Assembly (NCBI RefSeq): GCF_900107485.1
Contig: NZ_FNQE01000004.1
Location: 55,379-119,378, forward strand
DNA from: Proteiniborus ethanoligenes
Lineage (GTDB): Bacteria > Bacillota > Clostridia > Tissierellales > Proteiniboraceae
Direction of reading: 5' to 3'
Length of the DNA stretch: 64,000 bases
Below, one piece after another: positions 1 to 8,507 of the stretch. The notes beneath the pieces were generated by a model. The model did no database searches, was not told the DNA's origin, and was given only the letters and a program-made list of their open reading frames with translations. A program made the translations under genes and the position numbers. How positions within the stretch are numbered: the first letter of the stretch is position 1; every line of letters starts with the position of its first letter.

Positions 1-377
1 AGTATAAGGTTCTCGTATTCTATTTTATCAGTTGTTACAGTTGATGTATTCATTCTCTTATATGCTTTATTATTGTATAAATATGGAGTATTTTCGCCTA
101 CAAATACCTGAAGCACTACTATTATTTTATCATCAACCTTTTTTTCAAATATTTCATAATATGGTCTAGGTAAAATATTATCGTTTATGGAGTTTTCAAG
201 CATCAATTTAATTGCCTTAGGATTATCAACACCAGTAACATTTGAATCATCATCTATTCCAATAACTATATATCCATCCTGATAATTAGCCATTGCAGAA
301 ATTGTCTTAAGTATGGATTTTGAATATTCTTTTTTATACTCGATATTCTTTGTTTCACCATTAAATAGAAATTCCAC
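1..377 (-). CDS. AlbA_2/Schlafen-type putative DNA-binding protein, N-terminal part
   Basis: The reading frame starts at a GTG at 377, with GGAGGTG placed 6 bases before it, and stays open to the window edge, so only about 125 N-terminal residues are seen. The residues EYKKEYSKS followed by ISAMANYQDGYIVIGIDDD match the start of the Schlafen/AlbA_2 fold (COG2865 group), where a conserved Glu-Lys region is followed by a hydrophobic strand and a GIxDD turn. Family members are often predicted regulators or nucleic-acid-binding proteins, and some act in anti-phage or tRNA-cleaving functions. The C-terminal domain that would decide this lies outside the window. It sits at the end of a run of accessory genes. 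The family call is fairly sure; the function is not. Confidence 0.7.
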   Translation of the reverse strand, partial: MEFLFNGETKNIEYKKEYSKSILKTISAMANYQDGYIVIGIDDDSNVTGVDNPKAIKLMLENSINDNILPRPYYEIFEKKVDDKIIVVLQVFVGENTPYLYNNKAYKRMNTSTVTTDKIEYENLI

Positions 378-584
378 AAAAACACCTCCATAAATAGAAT
401 CTATTCTATATTATTCGTTCGCTTTCATCGTACCATATATCAATTATACGTTCAACTATATCATTAATATCACATAATTTTCATTTTGTTATACAACAAA
501 AAACTTCAGCAAACTTAAGATTTCTCTCTTGTCCTCTGAAGCTTTTCTAATTGATAATCATTATCTCAATAATTTAAAGAGTTT

Positions 585-757
585 TTAATCATCTATTTCT
601 TTTTTTAATTGTACTACTTCCTCAATAGATAGCTCGGCAGCATCTACAACTTGTTCTACTGTTAATCCTAATCTTAACATGTTTTCGCTGTTTTTCTTTT
701 TCCTTCTAAAATACCTTTTCCCATGCCTTCTTTAATTAGTTGTTCTGCTATAGTCAT
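585..757 (-). pseudogene. Relic of the C-terminal tail of an Rpn/PD-(D/E)XK nuclease-transposase-family protein
   Basis: A GAGGAG site precedes an ATG at 757 that reads MTIAEQLIKEGMGKGILEGK. The frame then breaks, and a neighbouring frame continues as NMLRLGLTVEQVVDAAELSIEEVVQLKKEIDD and stops at 585. This Gly-Lys-Glu repeat followed by a helical LGLTxEQI...LSIEEI tail is typical of the variable C-terminus of Rpn-family recombination-promoting nucleases. The nuclease domain is absent, so this is a frameshifted remnant. A second copy of the same tail lies at 8362-8418. The rest of 378-833 holds no recognisable gene. Confidence 0.5.
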
Positions 758-833
758 GATCTCCTCGCTCCTTTCTAAAGAGATGTTTTTTAAATAACCA
801 AACAGACACCATATTTATTCATAGATTAATATA

Positions 834-1955
834 TTAAGTGTCTGTCCCTATAATAATATCCTCAACTTTTGTATATTTATTATGTATCATACAATTGTTA
901 TCAAATAGATTTTGCATTTTATCAAGTATATTTTTTCTGTCAGATAAAGAAATGTTATTAATTTCTTGTGCATTTTTTAGGAAAAACAATTTTGTTGCAT
1001 AAATATAATACATTGAACTAAATTCTGTTTCTTTTTCATACCATTTGTATATTGCCTTACTAAATTCAGTAGCTATAGCATCTAAATCTCCGAAAAATAA
1101 TTCTTTATCTTCATATCTCTTACAAAGACAATTTAATATTATATCACCATATGAATTTATAATAATACTTGAAACAAACTCTTTACTCTTTAATAAAGCT
1201 GAAAGATAATCATTCCATCTTTGATAAATTACTTCTTTAATATCCATAATAAATGAATCATATTTATCTTTTCCAATATTTTGTAGCAAAGTATTCACGT
1301 AATTATAATAGTTGTTATCCTGTTTATCTATGGTAATAGACTTAGCAAATATCTTTCGATCAATAGCCGACATATTGCTTAATGCCACTCCCATAACATG
1401 ATGAAACTCTTCTTTATGTTCAAATTCCTTAATAAAATATTGATATAAATCCGTATCTAATGATGCTAGTTTAATAATGCCGTTTCCTATAGCCGCTTTA
1501 TACTTAAAATAGTTATCTGCCCCTTGTAATTTGATATCATTTAATAGTTGTCTAATTAATTCAAAAGCAACAAAGGCATTAGTTAAATAAGGTGATTGTA
1601 ATAGCAATAGCTTATGCTCTCCTTGTATGCAATGGCAATTATATACAATATCTATTAATTTACTTTTATCATTAAGAATCTCAATAACCATATCCTTATT
1701 TCTACTAATAGCTATGTCGTACATTTTTTTAAGCTTAGCTGTTTCACTCGAATAAAATCCACACCCCATTTCAACACTTCTAACAAAACGATAAATCTTT
1801 TTATAATTATTTTCTTCTGTGCCTTCGGTTAAAAGATTGTGTAGTCCTTTATCACTTCTAGAAGCGTTTGAGGGTATACTAATATCAATATTTATTTTCT
1901 TTAATACCTGTAAAACTTCATTTATATCATCACTGACTTTTATTTGCTCTTCCAT
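834..1955 (-). CDS. Hypothetical protein, second gene of a two-gene putative defence module
   Basis: I do not recognise a family. The protein is about 373 residues, mostly helical and soluble, with no membrane segment or signal peptide. A GTG at 1964 would also be in frame, but ATG 1955 has GAGAGGTG 7 bases before it and is preferred. The start lies inside the end of the upstream phospholipase-D-like gene (stop at 1940), a 16-base overlap that argues for translational coupling and joint function. Repeated Leu/Ile-rich helices across the middle suggest an alpha-solenoid or helical scaffold. It has no obvious catalytic motif, so a partner, sensor or regulatory role beside the PLD-like protein is the simplest guess. 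Confidence 0.6.
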   Translation of the reverse strand: MEEQIKVSDDINEVLQVLKKINIDISIPSNASRSDKGLHNLLTEGTEENNYKKIYRFVRSVEMGCGFYSSETAKLKKMYDIAISRNKDMVIEILNDKSKLIDIVYNCHCIQGEHKLLLLQSPYLTNAFVAFELIRQLLNDIKLQGADNYFKYKAAIGNGIIKLASLDTDLYQYFIKEFEHKEEFHHVMGVALSNMSAIDRKIFAKSITIDKQDNNYYNYVNTLLQNIGKDKYDSFIMDIKEVIYQRWNDYLSALLKSKEFVSSIIINSYGDIILNCLCKRYEDKELFFGDLDAIATEFSKAIYKWYEKETEFSSMYYIYATKLFFLKNAQEINNISLSDRKNILDKMQNLFDNNCMIHNKYTKVEDIIIGTDT

Positions 1956-3553
1956 AAAATGCACCTCTCATCATTAAGCTCATTCCATAGCTCATTAAAA
2001 GCATCAACTATGTATTGTGGATGGCTTACTTCTTGTATTATGTGATGATTTTTTCCTAAACTATTTATTGATGTCCCCAATGACCAAACCCTTGCAGTTC
2101 CGTTTCTCATAACAAATAATAAAAATCTATCATGAAACTTCCAACCAAATTCCTCGTGTTGGCATCTTACTTCAAGATTTATTCCGTAATTATTGCTATT
2201 ATTGTTAAGTATATTTCTTTGCTCACTTATCCAAGTCGCTGCATCACTATGCTTTTCTCCATTTATTTTTCTAGTTTCACTACTTGAAGAAGTAATAGCT
2301 CTCATCTGTATACCCATCTGATTGCTGTAATATAAAGTATTTAAAATATCATTGGCAGACAAATAAGGATCCCATAGCATAATTTGTTTTTCTGAATTCA
2401 TTATAATTAGTTTTCTAACATCCTCTAAGGCTTTATTTTTTTCAGAATTCTGTGAAGTACCGTATTGCATGAATTTCATACGGTGCTCTAATTCCTCTAG
2501 TCTTTCTTTGTATTGCCTCTCCTTCACAAATTCTTTCCAGTACTTTTTATGCTCTGACATATTACGCCGTGGAATTTCCATAAACTCTACAGGTTCTACA
2601 TCCACTTCAGCCTTCCCATTTGAAGTTATAATTGTTCTATACTCTGGAAACTCACTTCCTATATGAAATCTAGTATATATATGCTTAATAAAACTATAAT
2701 TCGCCTCATAAACAACTAAATCTGTTTTCTTATCATAAACCATAGTTTTAATTAGATTACCTGTATCCCCAATTTCCAATCTAATTTTTTTGCTGTTTTT
2801 ATTATCATGATATCTAATACCAGTTATACAATTATCAAATTCATTTGTAACAAGTATTCCATATCTATCTTCACTATCAATGCGTTTATCAGTATAAAGA
2901 GTAATATCAAGACTTGTCTCATCCTTACCAGAAGATGATTTTAAAGAAAGTAATGTTGAAGGAAACTGAAAAATAATATTTCCAATCCTATCCTGTAAGA
3001 CATGAAGATTTATGGGGACAAATTTCATTACTAGATTAGATATTTGCTCACGCTGTCGTTTTGATAAAATTGATATAAAGCTTTTATACGTATCAAAAAA
3101 TTCATAAATATAGCTACCGTTAATAAAATTATTCTTTAAGGCTTTGTTTAAACGTACTTCTACCGTTCCATCCTGTGGTACAAATTGTTTGTTGATTAGA
3201 TCTAAGTTCCCTATTTGTAAGTCCCCACCGATATTATATAACACCTGAGAATTTTTGATTTGCCTAAAGCTATCAAGGGCCTGTTCCATTGTTAAATCAT
3301 ATCTACAAATACCCATTTTAAATTCAGAGGAAATTGTAATCAGCTTCTCCGTTAAGTACTCAACTTCTTCTGTTTCTTTTTCTCTTTCCTCAAATACCAT
3401 TATAGTAAAATAATTATGTGCCTGTTTAGTTACATTGTTAAATAAGAATATAGTCGTAGCCTCGCAGGATCTATAAAATCCTAAATTCCCTGGTTTCGTT
3501 AGTAAATCATAGTCTAAATCAATTACATTTCGTAGATTATCAAATTGATCCAT
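1940..3553 (-). CDS. VPA1262-like protein with C-terminal phospholipase-D-like domain
   Basis: This is a 537-residue protein. The N-terminal half (about 1-330) is beta-rich and begins with a region resembling proteins annotated as VPA1262 family. The C-terminal third carries a PLD-like signature: WDPYLSANDILNTLYY near residue 395, a strand reading MRAIT, then HDRFLLFV near 475 and WSLGTSINSLGKNHHII near 490. The His-Asp-Arg replaces the classical HxK, as in many PLD-like domains of bacterial conflict systems. It overlaps the next gene (834-1955), so the two probably form an operon. The PLD-like fold would fit a nuclease or lipase effector, but activity is inferred. Upstream, the small exporter gene ends at its own terminator, so the module likely has its own promoter in 3554-3600. 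Confidence 0.6.
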   Translation of the reverse strand: MDQFDNLRNVIDLDYDLLTKPGNLGFYRSCEATTIFLFNNVTKQAHNYFTIMVFEEREKETEEVEYLTEKLITISSEFKMGICRYDLTMEQALDSFRQIKNSQVLYNIGGDLQIGNLDLINKQFVPQDGTVEVRLNKALKNNFINGSYIYEFFDTYKSFISILSKRQREQISNLVMKFVPINLHVLQDRIGNIIFQFPSTLLSLKSSSGKDETSLDITLYTDKRIDSEDRYGILVTNEFDNCITGIRYHDNKNSKKIRLEIGDTGNLIKTMVYDKKTDLVVYEANYSFIKHIYTRFHIGSEFPEYRTIITSNGKAEVDVEPVEFMEIPRRNMSEHKKYWKEFVKERQYKERLEELEHRMKFMQYGTSQNSEKNKALEDVRKLIIMNSEKQIMLWDPYLSANDILNTLYYSNQMGIQMRAITSSSSETRKINGEKHSDAATWISEQRNILNNNSNNYGINLEVRCQHEEFGWKFHDRFLLFVMRNGTARVWSLGTSINSLGKNHHIIQEVSHPQYIVDAFNELWNELNDERCILWKSK

Positions 3554-3597
3554 AATATCACCTGCCCTTCATTTCACCTTGCCACATTACCATACAA

Positions 3598-3637
3598 TAA
3601 AAGCTCCCTATATCAAAATCTATATTAGGAGCCTTCT
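3598..3637 (-). terminator. Rho-independent terminator after the small exporter gene
   Basis: On the minus strand GCTCCTAATAT pairs with ATATAGGGAGC around a short loop and is followed by TTTTATT. It lies 65 bases beyond the stop codon at 3701. The gap 3554-3700 holds this hairpin and nothing else recognised. Confidence 0.65.
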
Positions 3638-3700
3638 TCTCTGCTGTTTTTATTATTATTTCAGTAATCCTTATATCTAGCCTATTAAGCTCCGCCACAT

Positions 3701-4192
3701 TTACCCATTAATCACACTAACAACACCATTGCTCAAAGCCATGATCAAAACCCCAGCTATTAGATTTCCTACAAATATAGCAGGAAATGCCCATTTAAAT
3801 CTCATATCAAGGAGAGCTGCTATAAGACTACCACTCCATACGCCTGTCCCAGGCAAAGGGATGGCTACAAACACAAGGAGTCCCCATGCTCCATATTTTT
3901 GTATTTTACCACTCTTAGCCATTGATCTATTGGTGAGCCTATTTACAATTTTCTCAAAGGTCTTGGTCTTCTTCAAATAATTAAATATAGGTCTAATAGT
4001 AAATAGTATAAAAGGTACAGGAATCATACTTCCTATAAAGCTAAGAACAGTAGCATGAATAGGAGATAGCCCTAGTGATATACCTACTGGAATAGCTCCC
4101 CTTAGTTCTATAATAGGTAATGCCGCTGTTAGCATTACTGTAAATTCTATGGATAAGAAATTAAATATTTGACTTATGTATGAAGACATCAT
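3701..4192 (-). CDS. Putative small multidrug export protein (COG2426 family)
   Basis: This 163-residue membrane protein has about four or five hydrophobic segments. The residues TAALPIIELRGAIPVGISLG near the start and VFVAIPLPGTGVWSGSLIAALL in the middle are the family hallmarks (two re-entrant-like IELRGAIP and PLPGTG motifs). The length agrees with the family. GGGGGA lies 6 bases before the ATG. The substrate is unknown and the drug-export label comes from the family name, not from experiment. The sequence before it (4199-4432) is a deleted copy of a segment found intact around 7345-8345. Confidence 0.75.
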   Translation of the reverse strand: MMSSYISQIFNFLSIEFTVMLTAALPIIELRGAIPVGISLGLSPIHATVLSFIGSMIPVPFILFTIRPIFNYLKKTKTFEKIVNRLTNRSMAKSGKIQKYGAWGLLVFVAIPLPGTGVWSGSLIAALLDMRFKWAFPAIFVGNLIAGVLIMALSNGVVSVING

Positions 4193-4198
4193 ATTCCC

Positions 4199-4432
4199 CC
4201 TTATGCACCTAAAATTAGTTATAGTTTTATTTTACCATACTATTTACCACTTAAGTTCTTATATTTTATTGAAGATTTTCATAAAGCCACTCTATAATTT
4301 CCTCCATCATTAATTCTTCTCTTATTCTATGACTTATTTTAAATAAGGTAAAATTAGAAAATAATATAAAAACCACCTTTCGGTTTTGTTTTACTAAAAG
4401 GCGGTATAGATCTTAGTAATTTGAAAAGTCAA
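4199..4432. repeat. Internally deleted copy of the 7345-8345 segment (hydrolase gene lost)
   Basis: Bases 4199-4310 match about 7345-7455, including the last ~55 bases of the alpha/beta-hydrolase gene at 7410. Bases 4311-4432 then match about 8240-8350, the region upstream of that gene with its terminator hairpin. The roughly 790 bases in between, nearly all of the hydrolase gene, are missing here. The two copies differ at scattered positions, so the duplication is not recent. Confidence 0.75.
4360..4405 (-). terminator. Rho-independent terminator after the membrane Nudix-like gene
   Basis: On the minus strand ACCGCCTTT pairs with AAAGGTGGT and is followed by TTTTTATATTATTTT. It is 45 bases beyond the stop codon at 4450. 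It is part of the duplicated segment, and the same hairpin recurs at 8290-8335. Confidence 0.75.
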
Positions 4433-4449
4433 ATGCCTTGCACCATATT

Positions 4450-6387
4450 TTAAATATCATTATCTTCAGTTAGACTTAAAAAATGTAATATATACATAAT
4501 ACTAAAAATTGCATGAAATTTACCATTGCCTGCTTTTTTTGAAAGTTTTTTTAATACCTTTTCCATTTTGAACTTATTATCTAAAAAACAACTTGGCAAA
4601 TAATAACATTTTAAGATCATCTGTTTCCTAATTTTTCTATCCTTGTACCATGTAAAAACAGATATAATCAAATAAACTAGCAACAATAAAATATCAAAAT
4701 AATTACTAATATCAACACTTGAATAATTTTGCTTGCCGATTAAAATTGATATTAAAATAAGTAATAAGAATATTTTAGATTTATTTTCACTTATCCAATA
4801 GTATAAACTTAGGCCCATTGATTTTAAAAAATCTATTTTGCTTTTAAATACTCTAGTTTTAATTCCTACAATTGACTCGTTTTCAAAGCTTTCTGTTGCT
4901 GTTCTATGTGTTTTTATAACTTCTTTAAATGTTTGTGAAATTGAATTTGATGTCAACACATTAAAGTGCATACGCCTTGATTTAATTTCTTTTGATTTTT
5001 GAATACTATTATCATCATTTTCATCTATAAAATTATTGATACTTAAATAAGATACGCCATAATAATTCCAACCTATACCATAGGAAACAACTCCAAGTTC
5101 CGCTATACACTCTCTTTCTATTTCTTTAGTCAAATCAACTCTATATTTTGAAAAATAATCCATAGTGGGCATATCTTCAAATACAGATTTTCGATAAAAA
5201 TTCACATTTTCATCCCTAAACTCAGTCTGTCCATTGGAAGAACAATAATATTCTCCTGCGTCTATGTTCAAAGCTCCACGTTTCCCAGCAATTAAATATC
5301 CATCTTCAGTTATGAGATTTGAAGAAACTGCAATTGTGTGCGTGTTTAAAGAATATTTCAGATATTTATTTAAATTTAAAATCATCTTTTCTTCATAATC
5401 TCTCTGTTTTCTTTCTTGTTTTGGTTGATTGCTATAAAGATACTTGTTTTGTAAAATATCCTCATAGTTATCTAGTTTTGCCAACCTCTCTCCATGTTCC
5501 CCTTCAAAAAAAGGATGCTTTAGAATTTGTGAATTGTCCATTGTATCTACAGTTGCATATGTTGTTCTTATAACATTAAAAACTAAGTATTTTATTTTTT
5601 GAGATAATGAAGGATTTATTTCATAATCAATCTTTTTCACGCATGGCATAACACCTGAATAATATACATCACTAGTTAATAATGTAAAAAAAGATTCCCA
5701 TTCCCCTTCAAAGTTCAGCAATAAATACAAAAAATTATCATGTATTTCTTTCTTACCTTTCTTAAGAATTAACTTTCCTTCTTGTTGATCTAAATAATAT
5801 TCTAAACATAATTTCCCGATCATATCTTTAGGCCAAATACCTAATAATTTTACTTCCTTAGTTTTATCACAATAATCAAAAAATATCTTACTGCCTTTGA
5901 AAAAACTATTTATATAGCTTTTAAATTCATCATATATATTTTTTTCGTCAATGTAAATACGATATCCGAAATGAGAAGCCATTTGAAGAACTGCCTTTCC
6001 TAATAAACTTATCTCTAAATTTTCTTTTAATTTTTCATCTTCAATTATTTCTATTAGAAAATTCTCTTCTACTTCAGACTCCGAAAAAATTAAATTCATT
6101 AACTTAATATCTTGATTTTGGATCTCATCAATTGCTTCCCAAAAACTTTTAACATCATTAGATGTTAATTTATCCAAAAACAAACGCAGCTGCTCTTCAT
6201 CAAATCTAGGATGAAGACCATGATACATATCATCAGTACTTTTATCTGGATTTATAGTAATGGAAAGTTTACTACTCTTTTCAGAGGCAATAAACATTTT
6301 TAGATTATTAACCTTGTGGCCTTCTATAAATTTTTGCATGTCTTCATTGAGTTCATACAAAGAATATTTACAAAATAAATCTTGCAA
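4450..6387 (-). CDS. Large protein with Nudix-like core and two C-terminal membrane segments
   Basis: A GTG at 6396 would overlap the AGGAG site, so the TTG at 6387, 7 bases downstream of AGGAG, is the likelier start (about 645 residues). Residues 1-330 are not recognised. From about 345 the chain reads NTHTIAVSSNLITEDGYLIAGKRG and then YYCSSNGQTEF and RECIAELGV, which resembles a Nudix domain: a DGYLLxGKR strand followed by a REUXEEXGU-type box. One Glu of that box is Ala here, so metal binding and catalysis may be altered. Two hydrophobic segments near 545-590 (IFLLLILISILIG and DILLLLVYLIISVF) place the C-terminus in the membrane. Soluble sensor plus membrane tail, in an island of conflict-type genes, would suit a nucleotide-sensing membrane effector, but that is inference. 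Confidence 0.55.
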   Translation of the reverse strand: MQDLFCKYSLYELNEDMQKFIEGHKVNNLKMFIASEKSSKLSITINPDKSTDDMYHGLHPRFDEEQLRLFLDKLTSNDVKSFWEAIDEIQNQDIKLMNLIFSESEVEENFLIEIIEDEKLKENLEISLLGKAVLQMASHFGYRIYIDEKNIYDEFKSYINSFFKGSKIFFDYCDKTKEVKLLGIWPKDMIGKLCLEYYLDQQEGKLILKKGKKEIHDNFLYLLLNFEGEWESFFTLLTSDVYYSGVMPCVKKIDYEINPSLSQKIKYLVFNVIRTTYATVDTMDNSQILKHPFFEGEHGERLAKLDNYEDILQNKYLYSNQPKQERKQRDYEEKMILNLNKYLKYSLNTHTIAVSSNLITEDGYLIAGKRGALNIDAGEYYCSSNGQTEFRDENVNFYRKSVFEDMPTMDYFSKYRVDLTKEIERECIAELGVVSYGIGWNYYGVSYLSINNFIDENDDNSIQKSKEIKSRRMHFNVLTSNSISQTFKEVIKTHRTATESFENESIVGIKTRVFKSKIDFLKSMGLSLYYWISENKSKIFLLLILISILIGKQNYSSVDISNYFDILLLLVYLIISVFTWYKDRKIRKQMILKCYYLPSCFLDNKFKMEKVLKKLSKKAGNGKFHAIFSIMYILHFLSLTEDNDI

Positions 6388-6469
6388 ATCAAACACTCCT
6401 AAAAATTAATTGATTTGAAAAGCAAATATAAAATATAACCAATAACAACTACATTTCTAAATTAACCGA

Positions 6470-7333
6470 TTATCTTACACCTAGGTAATAAGCTATGTTT
6501 GCATTTTCTGATTTGATTCCCTTTATTTTAGAATACTTTGAACTCATTATAACAGTAACTCCAGGACCATGACCTGATTTAATACAATCGCTGTGAACAA
6601 CTACTCCTATAGATACAGATCCTTTTAAATATTGACGTCCATTAGTATTGTCACAATCTCTAAGTAGCACCAAGTCTCCAAATCTAAGCTTATCTATTCC
6701 AAACTCTTTGTTTGCATCTTCATCACCTGTCATTATATCATAATCTCCTGAAAAAGCCGTCATACTACCTATGCCTGAGCCCATTAAGTAGGCAGGTATT
6801 TCTGTAGTCACAGGAACTTTTAATACTCCATCTTCCTTTTGTGTAATCCCTAATTTATCAAATAGAGTAGGATCTATATTCATGCATTTAACATCATCAT
6901 AGCCTTCTATTTTTAGACCTTGACCATAAGCCTTAACTAAAATAGAATCACCTATAGTCATTTTCTCTGTATCTTCTTCATTAAAATGTATTAATACATG
7001 ATCTATTCCACCATGCATGCCAGTTACATATCCTTTTGCACCTTTAGCTTCGCCTGAAACAACCTTAGCTTCATTACCTATACATGATAAAAGCATAAGT
7101 GCATTGTTTTCATTAGTATTGTCGCTTTTAATGCTAACTCCTGGCTCTATATGATCTCCTACCCACTCCATACAAGTATCTCCTATTTTAACATTGTATG
7201 TGATGCCACCAGTAGCTGGTAACACTTCAGCTATTCCATCTCTATTTACTCGATAGGGATTAGAAACTATAGGACTGTGAATCTTACCTTGAACAGATTG
7301 CATTACTAATTTTTGTTTATTTGTTTTAAGCAT
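6470..7333 (-). CDS. DUF4438 domain-containing protein
   Basis: This 287-residue soluble protein is recognised as DUF4438 from stretches such as SPYRVNRDGxxxVLPATGGITYNV, GDHIEPGVSI, GYVTGMHGGIDHVLIHF, and the end YSKIKGIKSENANIAYYLGVR. The family has no established reaction. An in-frame ATG at 7354 lacks a ribosome site; ATG 7333 has GGAGGAAATAAG directly before it and gives a start MLKTNK. It follows the hydrolase gene with a 75-base gap and may be cotranscribed with it. The gap 6388-6469 upstream of the next gene holds nothing recognised. Confidence 0.7.
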   Translation of the reverse strand: MLKTNKQKLVMQSVQGKIHSPIVSNPYRVNRDGIAEVLPATGGITYNVKIGDTCMEWVGDHIEPGVSIKSDNTNENNALMLLSCIGNEAKVVSGEAKGAKGYVTGMHGGIDHVLIHFNEEDTEKMTIGDSILVKAYGQGLKIEGYDDVKCMNIDPTLFDKLGITQKEDGVLKVPVTTEIPAYLMGSGIGSMTAFSGDYDIMTGDEDANKEFGIDKLRFGDLVLLRDCDNTNGRQYLKGSVSIGVVVHSDCIKSGHGPGVTVIMSSKYSKIKGIKSENANIAYYLGVR

Positions 7334-7409
7334 CTTATTTCCTCCTCTGCACATAAAGTTAGTTCTAGTTTTAGTTTACCATACTATTTACTACTTACGT
7401 TCTTATATT

Positions 7410-8183
7410 TTATTGAAGATTTTCATAAAGCCACTCTATAATTTCCTCCATCATATTTGTAGTCACAAAATGATCTAATCTAGGATACTCAACTAATTTG
7501 ATTTTGTTTTTGTCTAGGTACAGAGGTAGAATCTCTTTATAGAACATCCTTTGGCTTTCTATAGAAACTACGCTATCACTATCACCATGTAGCATAAGCA
7601 TGGGTCTATCCTTAAGTAATTGTAAATTATTCATTGGATCAATTTTATTAATCTTATCCTCTATCTCCTTAAATTTTTCAACTTCACTTATTCCAAGAGT
7701 TCTTTTAAATACCTCATTAGAATTTTGCCAACCACAAGAACCGTTTAATACTACTAAAGTCTTTATTTTGGGATTATGAGTAAATACTCCTGCAGCTGTA
7801 AATCCACCCATTGAGTGACCTATCAAACCTATTCTATTAGGATCTGCATTATATTTTAGTATTAATTCATCAATTATAATCGGTGCTTCCTCTAAATTAT
7901 TTAATATTGTATACCAAAAATATTTACCATTTTTAATATCATAATAATCAATAGGATTTCTTTCACCGTGGTTAATAGCATCAGGTATAATAACCTGATA
8001 GCCTACAGCAGATAAAATAAATCCTCTAATCCTTTGTAATTCTTTATTTGAACTCCAGCCGTGATAAAATATAATGGTAGGAAGTAAGCCCTTTGCTTCT
8101 TTAGGCTTAAAGAGAATAGCAGGAACATTCTCTATGAATATTTTTTCTTCAATTATATTATTAGATTGTAAGTAATTGTTCAT
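7410..8183 (-). CDS. Alpha/beta hydrolase, prolyl-oligopeptidase/YjfP-like
   Basis: A 257-residue serine hydrolase. The nucleophile motif GHSMGG is present near residue 120, preceded by the oxyanion-region strand IIFYHGWSSNKE. The acid LMLHGDSDSVVS lies near 200 and the catalytic His in YPRLDHFVT near 240. Length and order fit small esterases such as YjfP that act on short acyl esters. ATG 8183 follows AAAGGAG by 9 bases; the upstream in-frame ATG at 8222 has no such site. The last 55 bases of this gene are repeated at 4256-4310, the only remains of a second copy. Substrate not predictable. Confidence 0.8.
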   Translation of the reverse strand: MNNYLQSNNIIEEKIFIENVPAILFKPKEAKGLLPTIIFYHGWSSNKELQRIRGFILSAVGYQVIIPDAINHGERNPIDYYDIKNGKYFWYTILNNLEEAPIIIDELILKYNADPNRIGLIGHSMGGFTAAGVFTHNPKIKTLVVLNGSCGWQNSNEVFKRTLGISEVEKFKEIEDKINKIDPMNNLQLLKDRPMLMLHGDSDSVVSIESQRMFYKEILPLYLDKNKIKLVEYPRLDHFVTTNMMEEIIEWLYENLQ

Positions 8184-8289
8184 TTTTATTAGCTCCTTTG
8201 ATCTATTTATCAGCACATACAAATAGTAGAATGTGCAACTGTTATTTATTATCTTATTTTATGACTTATTTTATATAAAATCAAATTGA

Positions 8290-8335
8290 AATAATATAAA
8301 AACCACCTTTTGGTTCTGTTTTACTAAAAGGTGGT
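8290..8335 (-). terminator. Rho-independent terminator
   Basis: On the minus strand ACCACCTTTT pairs perfectly with AAAAGGTGGT and is followed by TTTTTATATTATTTC. It ends transcription from the DUF2971 side and is the second copy of the hairpin at 4360-4405. Confidence 0.75.
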
Positions 8336-8361
8336 ATGTTACTCAATAATTTAAAAAGTTT

Positions 8362-8418
8362 CTAATTTTCTATTTCTTTCTTTAATTGTATTACTTCTTC
8401 AATAGATAGTTCGGCTCT
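8362..8418 (-). pseudogene. Second relic of the nuclease-family C-terminal tail
   Basis: The minus strand reads AELSIEEVIQLKKEIEN and then a TAG at 8362, nearly the same peptide as the relic at 585-757. Only about 17 codons remain. The bases 8420-8507 hold no gene that I recognise. Confidence 0.5.
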
Positions 8419-8507
8419 CCATGGCAAAATGGTATTGCAGAGCGAGCAAATGGGATTAAATGACTCGGCTTTAATTTTTGAAGTGGACAACCTTTTCTTT
8501 CATTAAT

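Noticed and set aside
8420..8507. Possible insertion-sequence remnant upstream of the DUF2971 gene end
   Set aside because: No transposase motif or terminal repeat could be recognised in the short stretch.
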